Part shown: positions 23,181 to 34,173 of the stretch, in pieces | How the letters are laid out: every line of letters starts with the position of its first letter | How positions within the stretch are numbered: position 1 is the stretch's first letter | Assembly (NCBI GenBank): GCA_005406025.1 | Contig: BGZK01000762.1 | Span: 124,001-188,000, forward strand | DNA length: 64,000 nucleotides | Direction: 5' to 3' | From: Eumeta japonica | Taxonomy: Eukaryota > Arthropoda > Insecta > Lepidoptera > Psychidae | Translations under genes and position numbers: made by a program | Notes under the pieces: model-generated | The model's database searches: none | Told to the model about the DNA's origin: nothing | What the model saw: the letters and a program-made list of their open reading frames with translations, nothing else

Positions 23181-23228
23181 GGTTTGTGCTACTCTTACCG
23201 ACAATTTTCGGTAAGAGTAGCACAAACC
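23181..23228. repeat. Perfect 21-bp hairpin, 6-nt loop
   Basis: The left arm ggtttgtgctactcttaccg plus a is followed by loop caattt and an exact reverse complement. It falls within the mariner copy 2 coding remnant, where copy 1 has no such palindrome. Confidence 0.85.
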
Positions 23229-23361
23229 GCGACTATTTCGCGGCTTGTGTCACATTTTCCCTTTTTTGTAGTAAAACTTTAAATGTATTGGATTTCTATG
23301 TTAGATTCACTCATTTTGGTAGATAGAAGAACAATACAAAAATGGCGTGACACCGTTTTTA

Positions 23362-24020
23362 CAGTTCCGAGCCAAAATGGAAAAACCAGAACTCTTATCT
23401 TTTGTCTGTACGTATATCACAGGCATTTTATGTTGATGAAAGTCGGAGTTTAAGTGTCGTGCATAAGCCGCTACTTAGTTTTGTAGTTAAATAACAAAAA
23501 TAAATAATTCTATGGGTGTTCCATACACGTAACAGTAGCTGAAAAATATTTTTTTCAGCAAATATCAACGCGTGGCACATATTTCGACAATTCTTTTAAA
23601 AATATTTTAAGGTTTTTAAGCAATTTTCTTCGACTAATTGCATAGTTTCTGAAATAATCGCTTCGAAAATAGCAGAAATTGTGCCCCCCTCTGTATTTTC
23701 TAAACTGTATTTCTAAAATATATGAAAAAAATTACAAAGATAGCGCTTAATAAATACTTTCAACAAAAGTTATAGTCAACATGATTGGAAATACCATTTT
23801 TGAGGAATAACTCACGGCAATAACCGAAAAACTGCGCTTCTCAACAAAAGGACTTAAGTGTTACGAATATATGCTCTTTTGCTGGTGCACCTTAATTTAC
23901 ATTAGTTTAAGAATAACAGTTGACATACCTACTTGTTTCTCTAGTTATAGGCGACTAAAGTGATTATAACTATTAATTGCGGAAAACGTGGAAAAAAGTG
24001 TAATAACGTAGTTTTTTCCA
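23362..24020 (+). repeat. Long interspersed lepidopteran-type repeat, copy A
   Basis: Matches the reverse complement of 59280-60050 over most of its length. Shared blocks include ccgctacttagttt, gtaacag.agctgaaaaa, tgcgcttctcaacaaaagga and tatgctcttttgctg. It begins exactly where mariner copy 2 breaks off. There is no ORF. The ends in copy B (agggttccg / ggaaccct) suggest a DNA element with short inverted ends. Confidence 0.7.
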
Positions 24021-26039
24021 GTACTTACGATTACGAGTACTGCGATTTTTCAATACTTTTCAATAAGAAAAAAATAATTAAGAAATGAAAAGACTCGATT
24101 TTATGTTTCAACCCGTATTTATTTATTGTTATAATACTGTGCACTAGCTCCAGAGCAGTACCTGCATTCTGTTTTAAGTATAATTAAGTATATGGTTCTA
24201 TCCATCCACACTTCCCTAATGAATTGGGGTGAATTACATGAATAATACTCACAAGGATGTAAATAGTTGATTTATATTTTCTCATGAAATATTCAAGTTG
24301 AGTGTCGGCTTGTGGAATATGTGCTTTAGTCGTCGACGGGTCATCGCAGACTGTATATTTCGGGTTGTGTCTTTCATGTTTAGTTCCATTTACGTCTGCT
24401 ACGATATAATATTAGTATTCTAACTGCAATGACACTGAATTTCCACTTAGTATTATCATAGAATTTAATTTGTACTGTCTCTTCACTTGGAAATGTTTGC
24501 TACGATTACTTTTTCTTTCTTATTTTTATTTCTGCAACCATGTTTCTTTTAATTAAACCTTCTTATCTTTGTTTAGGATAAAGAAGTTATCCATCTTTGT
24601 TTTGTTTCATTTTTCGAACATTATCTCGGCCAGGATTCTTGATGTGGTTTTATTGGTGGTTTTTTTATACATTAAAAGTGGAGTTATGTTTTTCTTCTTT
24701 ATTTTTGCTTTTACTTTGTTTTTGAATATCTGTATTTATTTCTCTACTTGTGTATTTATTAGTGGATGAAATGGAGCTATATATAATATTGGTTGGATTC
24801 CGTTACCTTTAAAACATATTTGTATTGTTTCATAGTAAAACTGTTTAATTTTATTAGAGAAGACTATAATGAACAAGCTAAATGTAGCAATGGTATTTTT
24901 TTTTGTATATTTATAACTAGCTCTTGCTTTTAACTGCGCCCAAATGGTATAAACTTATCACATTTATACCGATTATTGCGTAGGTTTGGAGAATTGGTAT
25001 TTTTTTTACCAGTTGAATTTTTCTAGGTAATTTAATACAAGGAAAAACTTGACCGTCTTTAGGATGCAAACTATCTCTCCAGTAAACTTTATCAAATTTG
25101 GGTAAGCGACTTAATCATAAAAACATAAAACATATAAGTACAAATCTTATTCTTTTCAATTTTTCCCTACCGCCCTGCTCGCTTACGTAGGCTTATAATG
25201 GTTGTAGCTATCGGTGGTGGCCTAAAGAGCGATGAGGGCAGTCCGCCCCGAGTGCAGATCGTAAAGAGGTGACAATTCACTTGCGAAGCTAGAGAATACT
25301 TAACAGAGAAATTACTCTGCATAGACATATAAATAAGACTTTGATTCCATCAATAGAAGAAGATCTTCGTGGCATATAGTGTCAAATCTGATAAAATCCT
25401 ACGCTGAATTTTCTGCAGAGGACATAATTTTGGAGGTTTTACGATTGAGGCGGCATTGGTAAGCCACTAGCATAGCCTATTTATTGAATCTGTTCAGAGC
25501 CTTTGCATTGTGCCTAACATTTTTTTAAACTATTTTTGTTTCGATTGTTTCATGTCTAAAGAGCTTTTTAAAGCTTTTCAAAATTAAAGCTGATAAAATC
25601 TTACTTAAGGTCCATGAGCAAAGCGCGACTAATCAATCTTTCCAAACTGTCTGATGAAAAGGATAGGAAAGTAAATTTTCAAAATATGTTATAATATTTT
25701 AGCAAAACAAGTCGCGTAAACATCTTTAGAATCTATTTATTGTTTTATTTTGGAGGTGCTTAATAAAAAACCGCTCTGGATGCTAACCCATGCTACGCTA
25801 GTAGCTATTGTGTCGCAGCGTTCACGTCGTCAATAATACGCTCCCGGCCCCACTCGTTCTTGATCTGTTTCGTTCTTAAATAAACTGAATCATAATAATT
25901 TTTGGTGATTGCTACGGAATTCTAAAACACACGGTAACTTAATTCATAAGAAACTGAAATTTTCAAGAGAACCCTAAATTACTAGGTAAAATAATATGAA
26001 CAAACTGTATAATTTTAGCGGGATTTTTCGTATAACTTT
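24021..26039. other. Intergenic, nothing recognised
   Basis: AT-rich sequence with small GC-richer patches at about 25170-25270 and 25790-25860 that look like repeat fragments. ORFs are short, hydrophobic and low in complexity. No splice-supported exon was found. Confidence 0.45.
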
Positions 26040-26330
26040 TTTTGTATATTACGTATTCGAGGAGCGATTGAGCAGGCGAGCCATCATAGATTTGACCACT
26101 GTCCATGGACAATTGCAACCCCAAAGGAGTTATCAGTGCGTTGCTAACCTTTTGGAAGAGAATAGGATATCTAATGGAGGGGGAATTGGGATGATGGAGA
26201 AGGAGAGAAGAGTGAGCCATTGGAACTCTCACTCAATAGAGGAAATACAACAGCAGAAGTTGCTACTTCGCGTTCTTCTTCAGTGAGAACTTGGTATTTC
26301 ACTGACTGAGCCGGCTTGTTTTTGTGTTGC
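26040..26330 (+). repeat. Lepidoptera-type interspersed repeat, copy 2
   Basis: Diverged copy of 12890-13230: gagcaggcgagccatca, gacaattgcaaccccaaagg, agtgcgttgctaacctttt, then the same purine-rich stretch. The ORFs on both strands here (up to 96 codons) are part of the repeat, not genes. Confidence 0.6.
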
Positions 26331-28552
26331 AGCCAAATTGGCTACAATGTGGTTCTACCACAACCTATTACAATGATTTTTAATCTTTTTCATAAAACCC
26401 TTAATTATGGAATGCTAAAAGTACTGTATGTCCATTTCCTGGTGTTAAGTTTATTTTAAATTTAAATTAAATCGGTGAAATTAAAAGGGTGCTTATTAAT
26501 TTCACGAAAAACCACGGAACCATAAACATTTATTAATATTATTTTTTCGCTAATAATTTAACTTATGAAAATCTCGGCGGAATGGGTCAAACTGTAAAGG
26601 TTCATATTAATTTATATAGAATCTTAAAGCACGGTACCCTAAAAAAGTATTCTGTATCGTTTCAGTGGATTCCAACTTCTCTATACGTACTAATTTTTAT
26701 TGACATCGGTTAAATTATAAGTATTGTTAGTAATTATCACGGAAACATAAAAAAATATTTGTCAATTATAAGTGCATTTTTTAGCCTATAATACGTAGAC
26801 TTCAAAACAAGTTTTATTCTTAATCATACTGGCTTTATTTCTCACTGTCTTAAAAAAATGTTAACGGGCGTTTTATGTCGTTTGCCAAAATGTGTGTATG
26901 CATGTATGTGTTGCTCCAAATCCAGTTGATGATGGATCTGTAGCTAGAAGTCTCGGATAAGCTTACCCGCAATGGAATGAGTACCATAAACTTCACATGG
27001 TTTTTTCTTCATTCAATTTTTAAAATACAATTTTTAGTTGAAAGTTAGCAAAGTGTAGTACAGTGGTTTACGTTTTAAAGCAGATCTAAAAAGTAATCCA
27101 GAATACTTCTTACAATGCGACGACTTGGAAGATGCATCCTGTCCCAGGTAAGCTGCTCATGATGTTCGTTTTGTGCATCATTGCTGAAAGATAGGTTTCA
27201 TTTCAAATATAAATATAAGTCATTTGACTTTGTTGATATATAAATATTGTACAATAACGTTTTAAATTTCAGCTGTAAAGTCATCTGTATCATGCGAACA
27301 AATGCAATGGCTCATATCCGAATTCTTACCTGGGCAACCAGGCTTTGCTCGGCATCGTTCGAGTTTGCCATGAGAGTATGATAACTTCTTACGATAAAAG
27401 GTGTTTATATAAGTTATTAATTATTCAGATAAATAACATGCATTACATATTATGCATACATGCTACCCACTTTATGTTAATAATTTTACGTTACAAACCA
27501 CTTGTTCTGTGTCTCGACCATTGTCTTCGGGAGAGTATGTTGTTACTGAATTTATGAAAACGGTTCATTTACAATTTTTAGCACTTTTAAGATCTAAGTC
27601 TTTTATGAGAAATAAAAAAAAAACAGAAATTGTGCCTCCGTTGATAATAACCTGGTACCCACATTTCAAGACGTATATAGGTATATTTATTTTTTCCAAC
27701 AATTTTCCTATTGACTATAATAAAATTAATCTTATTAGTACTTATTTTCTTTCTATAGCGTTGGTTATCAAAGTTAATATAATCTTTCTTAAGTGTAGGT
27801 TCTCAATGAATTTTACCTTAACCGTTAACCGTTAACGGCAGATAATTGTACGTCATAAAGGTGACAGCCTATTATAAAAAAAGTTCACAATATAATATGC
27901 TATGACATGGTATTTGAAAAAGCAATTAACACGTGAAGAAAACAATAAAAAAATGCAAATTTATTATTAATTCATGTTGCTTTCATTTGGGCTGTGACTA
28001 CCTTATCAGTCATTATACTTATAATTTTTTAATATTGTAATAAAATGATCATCATATCGTCATCGTATATATTAATACGTTAAGGCTAAATGTTTGCCTC
28101 CCTTTTTGGAAAAAAAACTTACAATTATTCAACTTAAATTTTATATCATCTCATAGATAATTGCTTGGTCTACCGGCATCAATAAATAAAAAAAATATTT
28201 TTGCTTTTGTTTTTGTAAATTAATTAATTATTAAAATTATATATATGCTGTCATCTAACGACTTCAATTTTAAAACAATGTCAACATGATTAACGGTCGG
28301 TAAATTTTTTGTTCAAATATTTCTTCGATCTGTCATCTGAGCTTCATAATGTAAAACAACAAAAAGAAGAACGTTATAAACGGTGTGCAAAATTAGAAAC
28401 GAATTGAATACCTGTAGTAAATTTTAATTCATTAAATTGAATTGAATGATTTATTTACATAATAATTACAAAAACAATAAAATAAAATGCCTAGGCGACG
28501 AACACTGGAATATCAAGCAGAAAGACGTCGAAGTAAATCAAATTGTAATAGA
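26331..28552. other. Intergenic with repeat fragments
   Basis: At 27320-27370 the phrase acctgggcaaccaggctttgctcgg resembles a common lepidopteran element end. A strong donor (cag|gtaagc at 27151) and an acceptor (27273) bracket a 122-bp interval, but the open frames on the two sides do not join. Overlapping AT-rich ORFs at 27345-27835 are not convincing. Confidence 0.4.
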
Positions 28553-28743
28553 TGAGGGTTTCAAAAAAATTTTTTTTTCTAAACGTATTGAAAAGTTGAA
28601 AGTATTTGTGAATTAAGAACAAATGAATTGTGGCAAATCCTTAATATTAGTATTGAAGGCTCTAATAGGCATCAAATTTTTTTTGAAATGTTCTTTCAAC
28701 TTTTCAATACGCTTAGAAAAAAAAATTTTTTGGATCAACCTAA
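28553..28743. mobile_element. Small MITE with ~50-bp inverted ends
   Basis: The outer ~50 bp are inverted copies: tttttttctaaacgtattga and aaaagttgaaag on the left, ctttcaacttttcaatacgc and ttagaaaaaaaaatttttt on the right. The core is about 75 bp of AT-rich DNA. No ORF. The target duplication is not clear. Confidence 0.65.
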
Positions 28744-29195
28744 TATATTTATGTGATTAAAGTTATTGTTTATGAAGAAGTTTTGTAATAAAAAAGAAAT
28801 AAAATTAATATTTACAATAATTTTGTAAACTGATAATTATTATACATAATTTGTGTGAATTCTTCGGACAGGGTGCGTCTAGTATCATCTTATTCAATTA
28901 AAAGATGAATGTAGGCTTATTTAACGTCGAATCTAAGGCTGCAAATGCTTTTATTTTAATCGATTTCAAAAAAGGAGGAGGTTCTCAATTCGTCTGTAAA
29001 TACATATTTTTATAGATCTAGTGCATAATTTTTTTTGTATATAATTTTCATGAAGGTTTTATAACCTTTTATTTACTTTAACTTGTCTGTCTGTAATCTT
29101 GTAAATTAAATTTGACCCACTTCCCGGTATCCGCTTGCTCTGAAATTTTGCATACGTATGTATATAGCGTGACAACGCAATATTATGATGACTGA

Positions 29196-29672
29196 TCTGA
29201 TGATGGAGCTCAGAGGTGGCCATAGGAACTCCATAATAAAACAATACAAACCCTTCGAGTTTGGGCTCATTTGATTAGTCTAGTCGAGTACTTTGTCTTT
29301 ATATAGTATTAAGGGTCTGATGATGGCGCTAGGAGGTGGCATAGGAACTCCGTAATAAAACGACGCAACCCCATCGAGCTTGGGCTCGTTTGATTCGTCT
29401 TGACGAGTACTTGGTTTTTAGATGATATACAGGGTCTGATGATGGAGCTGGGAGGTGGTCATAGGAACTCCGTTATAAAACCACACAATTCCATCGAGTT
29501 TGTACTCGTTTGATTCGTCTTAACGAGTACTTTGGTCCTAAATGGTAACCAGGGTTTGACGATGAAGCTTAAAGTTAGCCACAGAATCTCCATAATAAAA
29601 CAACGTAACCACATCGAGTTTGAGCTCGTTTGATTTGTCTCGATGAGTACCTCGGTCCTAGAAAATATCCAT
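29196..29672 (+). repeat. Four-unit tandem array, ~120-bp monomer
   Basis: Monomers start at about 29196, 29316, 29435 and 29555. Each reads ctgatgatgg(a/c)gct, aggtgg, cataggaactcc, ataaaac, atcgagtttg, gctcgtttgatt, cgagtac. The last unit is the most diverged. Periods are 119-120 bp. The array follows a short retroelement-like stretch (29080-29190). Such units occur in other lepidopteran repeats, as I recall them. Confidence 0.85.
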
Positions 29673-30229
29673 AAGCAACTCCATAAGATTTGGGAAAATA
29701 AGTTCGTTTCAGTTATTTGTATATAAATGGCATAACACTTTAAGTGCTCAAAACATCACATATGTGTGCGTACTACTGATTATTACGGGCTACGGAAAAA
29801 CGTCGCTACGTGCTACAAGCTACGCCGTAGTAAATACCGAATCATAAATACTAAAAGTTAAAAAGGAAGAAAAAAAATTTTTTACGTAAAGCTTTTATTA
29901 TTTATTAATAAAAAGACCTAAAAGGTTAAAAATAATTGATTTTTCGAATAAGAAATATACCATTTTATAGGTATATTATATCACATTTTTTAAAAGAAAA
30001 GCATGTTACATTTTGACGACAAGAGAAATAAATAAGGTGTAACACGCTTTTATTTTACAAAATGGGATATAAATATACTTATAAAATTGCATATTTCTTA
30101 TCAGAATTCAATTATTTTTAAATTTTTAGTTCTGTTTATTATCAAGTAATAAAGGCTTATTTTATTTTTTTTATTTAATTTTTGTTTTGGGTTCAATATA
30201 ACCCCGTGGTAGTCGTATTTTAATTTTTC
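29673..30229. other. Intergenic, AT-rich, nothing recognised
   Basis: No supported ORF. Homopolymer-rich sequence leading into a GC-richer island at about 30230. Confidence 0.5.
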
Positions 30230-30865
30230 ATAACAGACACTTTTTGTGACCGCGCGCGCTGGCGCTCGGAGCGTCGCGGCCTCCTCGGATAGGGCAACTT
30301 TTTTATTAGATATTAGAAAGCGGGCGTTTTTAGAAGCGCGAGGGCGTCCTAAATAGTTAGTCGTATGGCCAGTTTCATTGTAAACAACGCAGGTAGGCGG
30401 GCCGTCTGTTTCGTTGTTGCTGTTGCATGCTGCTGTAACATGGTCGTTCACGTACATCAATCTGCGAGCGTGACTCTGACCCGGTGTACTTTGTTTGTGG
30501 GGCAGCTCCACTTTTATCCCTGCAAGGCAACACACGATTTTGATATTGAAGAAGGCAACTTTCTTCTCTTAGTCTTTGACTGCCGAATCGGTCATGATCA
30601 ATACGGGGTCAAGATGCTCGCGGGTACAATTCGTGATGCCGTAAATTACTCGCTTCGGGGTGCTTTGAGTAAAAGGTCATCTTTGAACTCTTTCAAAGGG
30701 ATTTTTGGAGTACTCCCGTCAGGACGGCACAAGACTCGCGTTCATCCTTCAAACAGTATGATAAGCGATTTCCAAGTTGCTAGAAGGTTAGATGCATTTC
30801 AGAAATCCGAAACCGTTTCGGGTTTAACTTTCAGCCGTTTTCCCTTCGTAATGCGAGCGTGAAAA
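30230..30865. other. GC-richer island with overlapping ORFs on both strands
   Basis: A sharp rise in GC and CpG interrupts AT-rich flanks. The plus strand has a 165-codon ORF (30365-30862) starting MASFIVNNAGRRAVCFVVAV, with a hydrophobic first third and a basic end. The minus strand has a 144-codon ORF (30101-30535) overlapping it. I recognise neither. No splice sites force a choice, and no polyadenylation signal directly follows. It might be a single-exon gene, a fragment of a mobile or viral-type element, or a promoter-type CpG island. Uninterrupted length 165 is unusual for this composition, but the GC rise itself lengthens chance ORFs. Confidence 0.3.
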
Positions 30866-33136
30866 ATAATAGTGTGTTTTTATTCACATCTGTTTTTGTC
30901 GTGTCAATTAGAGTTGTTTTTATAAAAAGTGTTAAAAGAATACGACAATAAAGGACGTAATTATTTAATAATAGGAAAAACAAAGAATATGTATTAAAAA
31001 TAGTTTAATTTGTCCATCAATTTGCACAAAGTACTTTAAAATTCAATAACTAAAATTAATACTAAGTTCTAGTTTTATAGTTACGCTTACAATACCCAAT
31101 AATCAACTACGGACAATACAAATATGTGTTTATAGGTCGTACAATTAGATGAATAACATTTAGAAGAATCCGAAGGTCATCGATGCTCATATTATTCATT
31201 AACCATATTGATTTGGATTAATAAACTTTGGTATGAATAATCCATTGACTTCAGGCTGTGAACGTAATGCATATTTATTCTCTACACTTTCGATTGTAAA
31301 TTGTAAACGAAATTGCAGATATATTATTGGAATATAAAATCGATCATTAATATAAAACAAATGATTTTGGTTGCAATACAGACGACTCCAATATAAAGGG
31401 AGTTAAAGATTTATGAATATTTAATGTTAAGCTCTATCGATACAAATTATAAATACATTTCACTCGGGAAGATACTATACATACAGAATTATTCGTTTTA
31501 ATAGTATAACATTTGCGAGAATGCAATTCAGACGGTTTCTTCTATTTCCGATGGCGAAATTACGTCATAATATGCAAAACTATTTGAATATTATGACGAT
31601 TAAAAAAAAAACGGATCTTGACTTTGATAGAAGTTATATGCAAATCTGACAATATATAATACATCCGTTCCCAGCACATTATACAGATGGATTGTATGTG
31701 TGCAGTCATTAAGTCCCTGGGAGTTCGGACTTCAACTGCCTCGCTATGTGCAGTTGGATCGAACTGCATGCAGTTGTAATATAGCGTTATGTGAGCCAGT
31801 AGCAACTGCACACTAACTGCCTCGTTCAACGATGGAAATCATGCATCGAGTGCACTCAAGTGTTTATTGCATCGAGATTGCATGTAGTTCAACGTACCAA
31901 CTGCAGACATATAGCCCGTCAGTGAAAATCGAAGTCATTCAAGTTTGTAGATGTACTATGATTTTATACTTTATTAAAACGGGTTACACTTTATTAAAAG
32001 TAATATTATAAATAACGAGATAAATGTAGTAGGCACCTAACTCGCCCCCTTTTGTTTTATAATTTGGAATTATTAAAATAGATGATCAATACATTAATTT
32101 GTAGAATTAAAAAAGGGTACAAAGTAAAACTTCTTTCCACTCTACAAAGCTACTGAATTAAATAATGACAAGTCAAGAATGGGACCACAGATACCGATTA
32201 GAATAAAATACAAAAAAATACGCAATATACAGTATTTAAACACAGTAAGTATATCATATACAATTTAGTATACGTAGGCGCAGATGTGGGATTTACTGTT
32301 CTACTTAAGATCATAAAGCTTATTTCTTTCTTTGGATTTTAGTAATTATTCAGTCATGTTTCAGTATCATAAAGTCCTTAGTCGTTGTTACATTTAAAAT
32401 TATTTTTACTGAAATGATAATATAATAATGATTTGATTGTACATCGATATAAATTCATCAGTTTAACATGAGTAAATACATAGTTTTTTTTTATTTTCTT
32501 ATCGAGTGATATCTTGAATTTTTGAAAAATGGGAGGCAAATGAGCCACGTGTCACCCAATAATAAGTGATCACCGACGCTGATGATCATTGGTAATACCG
32601 TGGTATTTGCTAACGTTTTTATGAAAAATGAAGGATTTATTTATAGAAATTATGACCAATATTATAGACTTATTTATAGAAATGTGAAACTTTTTTAATA
32701 AAATAAATAAACAAGTTTCACATTTGAATCGTTTTATTTTAGGATTTCCAGTTATAGTTAACTTCAAGTTCATAAATTAAATATTTTATTTCCAATTTAT
32801 TTTATCTCAATAAGATCAATATGGTAACTAATAATCTGAGACTAAATACTTTTCCAGCCGTCTATTTGAGGAGATAAATTTAAAAACGATTTTCTTCGAC
32901 CAGTAATGAAAGTCAAAACCATGTGCATGCGAAGAAAGTATTTTATCCCTTAGAGCACTAAGATTACTTTTAAATTAGTCTACTGTCTAATTGTTTTCAT
33001 ACATCAATCAATAGCCTCGATTTTTTTATGCGTCAAGGGAAGCATTTGAAAAGTGTTTAATGAGAAAATATAACGTAATAAATACAAAGTGCGGTGCCGA
33101 TAATAAATTACTGTTGAGTGTACCCAGGCGAATTCA
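30866..33136. other. Region downstream of the opsin gene
   Basis: AT-rich. A cluster of gcagttg/caactgc words lies at 31685-31915, and a fragment of the repeat seen at 12890 lies at 32515-32590. The opsin 3' UTR must lie just below 33137 on the minus strand, but no clean AATAAA was assigned. Confidence 0.45.
32515..32590. repeat. Fragment of lepidopteran-type repeat
   Basis: The stretch gggaggcaaatgagccacgt followed by gtcacccaataataagtgat matches the head of the family seen at 12890-13230 and 26040-26330. Confidence 0.5.
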
Positions 33137-34173
33137 TTATTTGCTGGTAGGGTCTGTATTTACAGATACGATGCTCTTAGTAGATTGTTTCTGGAAACTG
33201 CGTCTTTTGGAAAAGTTCGGTTTGGCGAACCACGACGGCGGCGCAACGGCCTCATCTTCGAAACTTTTCAAGCTGATGCTCCTTTGCGAGCCTTCTCTTG
33301 TAGCTACACGTCCCGCTATAGTTTTTACCTCTTGAGGGACGTCGCTCACATTCCTATCGTTATGGTAAGGTATGTCCTTCATCTCCAACATCTCGACTTC
33401 CGTGTCGCTTAGATCTTTGCTCGGTCTGTGCTTGAGGACCTCCGTATTGTAGACCGTGGTCCTCAACGTGCCTCTGGACCTTCTCGACGTCCCCCTGTGC
33501 AACATCTTGCAAATCTCCTTACGGAAATTCGGATGAGTTATTATGTATATGAACGGGTTGATGCAGGCGGCCGTTTTACAGAACAGCGCGGGGACCATCG
33601 ACATCGTCGGTGTGATGATGTCTTTCTGGCCGAATATACCCAAGAGTGCCACGACGGCGTACGGTGTCCAGGACACGAAAAACAAGGCGATGACAGCGAT
33701 CACTAAGACGGCGAGCTTCACTTCGGCCTTCCTCTTCGTTTGCTCTTTGATGTGACGCGAGGATAGTTGCTGTTGGTTTTTGGCGGCCACGTTTCTGCTG
33801 TAAACGACCACGCGCAGGATGTTCAAGTAACAGAAGGAGATCGTGCAGAACGGAGCCAGCCAGGCGGCGCAGAAGAAGGCGAAGATGAAATATCTCGGCG
33901 GCCACTCGCTGGTGAGGTAGTCGAAGCTGCAGCTGGTGAGGTATCCTTCGGGAACGTAGCGCCCTACGCCCACGTCGAGCGCCGGGATGGCTGCGAATGC
34001 GCTGGCGTACACCCAGGCGGCCGCAGCGAGGAGGCGCGCGCGCACCGCCGTCAGCGCGCGCAGCGGCTCGAGCGGTCTTACCACCGCCCAGTAGCGGTCC
34101 AGCGCTATCGCCGCCAGCGTGCCGATCGACGTCGTGCCCGTGAGGCCTCCCATGAACCCGTAGAACGTACATC
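33137..34173 (-). CDS. Opsin coding exon 3 (TM3-TM7 and cytoplasmic tail)
   Basis: The acceptor acgttatag precedes GATGTACGTTC. The phase-1 junction yields KTG|CTFYGFMGG. The exon encodes the chromophore-binding core and a ~125-residue tail rich in Ser/Thr/Arg and acidic residues (GTSRRSRG, SLKSFEDE, KSIVSVNTDPTSK) that offers many phosphorylation sites. GC content is well above the flanks. ORFs on the plus strand over it (33060-34189) are antisense shadows. Confidence 0.95.

Larger units (their letters stand above)
22065..23361 (-). mobile_element. Degenerate mariner (copy 2), truncated and invaded
   Basis: Read on the minus strand, the 5' leader (ggtgtcacgccatttttgta) and ATG near 23313 match copy 1. 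The coding remains include WWDWKGIIHCDVLPPGK, LYCQQLMRLEQEVEKKRPE and FFHHNNTRPHTSHL. The second catalytic Asp is Asn (HHNN), and stops interrupt the frame. The 3' TIR (gtcggagaaaaagttttttc) lies at 22070. A foreign ~280-bp segment with a TA microsatellite (about 22165-22440) splits the 3' part. The 5' TIR is missing: at 23362 the sequence switches abruptly to another repeat. A perfect hairpin sits at 23181-23228. Confidence 0.85.

Noticed and set aside
25963..26286. ORFs of 89 and 96 codons on both strands
   Set aside because: They fall in an interspersed repeat that recurs at 12890-13230; the frames differ between copies.
27040..27375. Apparent exon pair with strong donor (27151) and acceptor (27273)
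   Set aside because: The best open frames on the two sides need different phases, and the second block contains a common lepidopteran repeat phrase.
29196..29672. CRISPR-like array
   Set aside because: Units of 120 bp repeat over their full length with no unique spacers, and the genome is eukaryotic.
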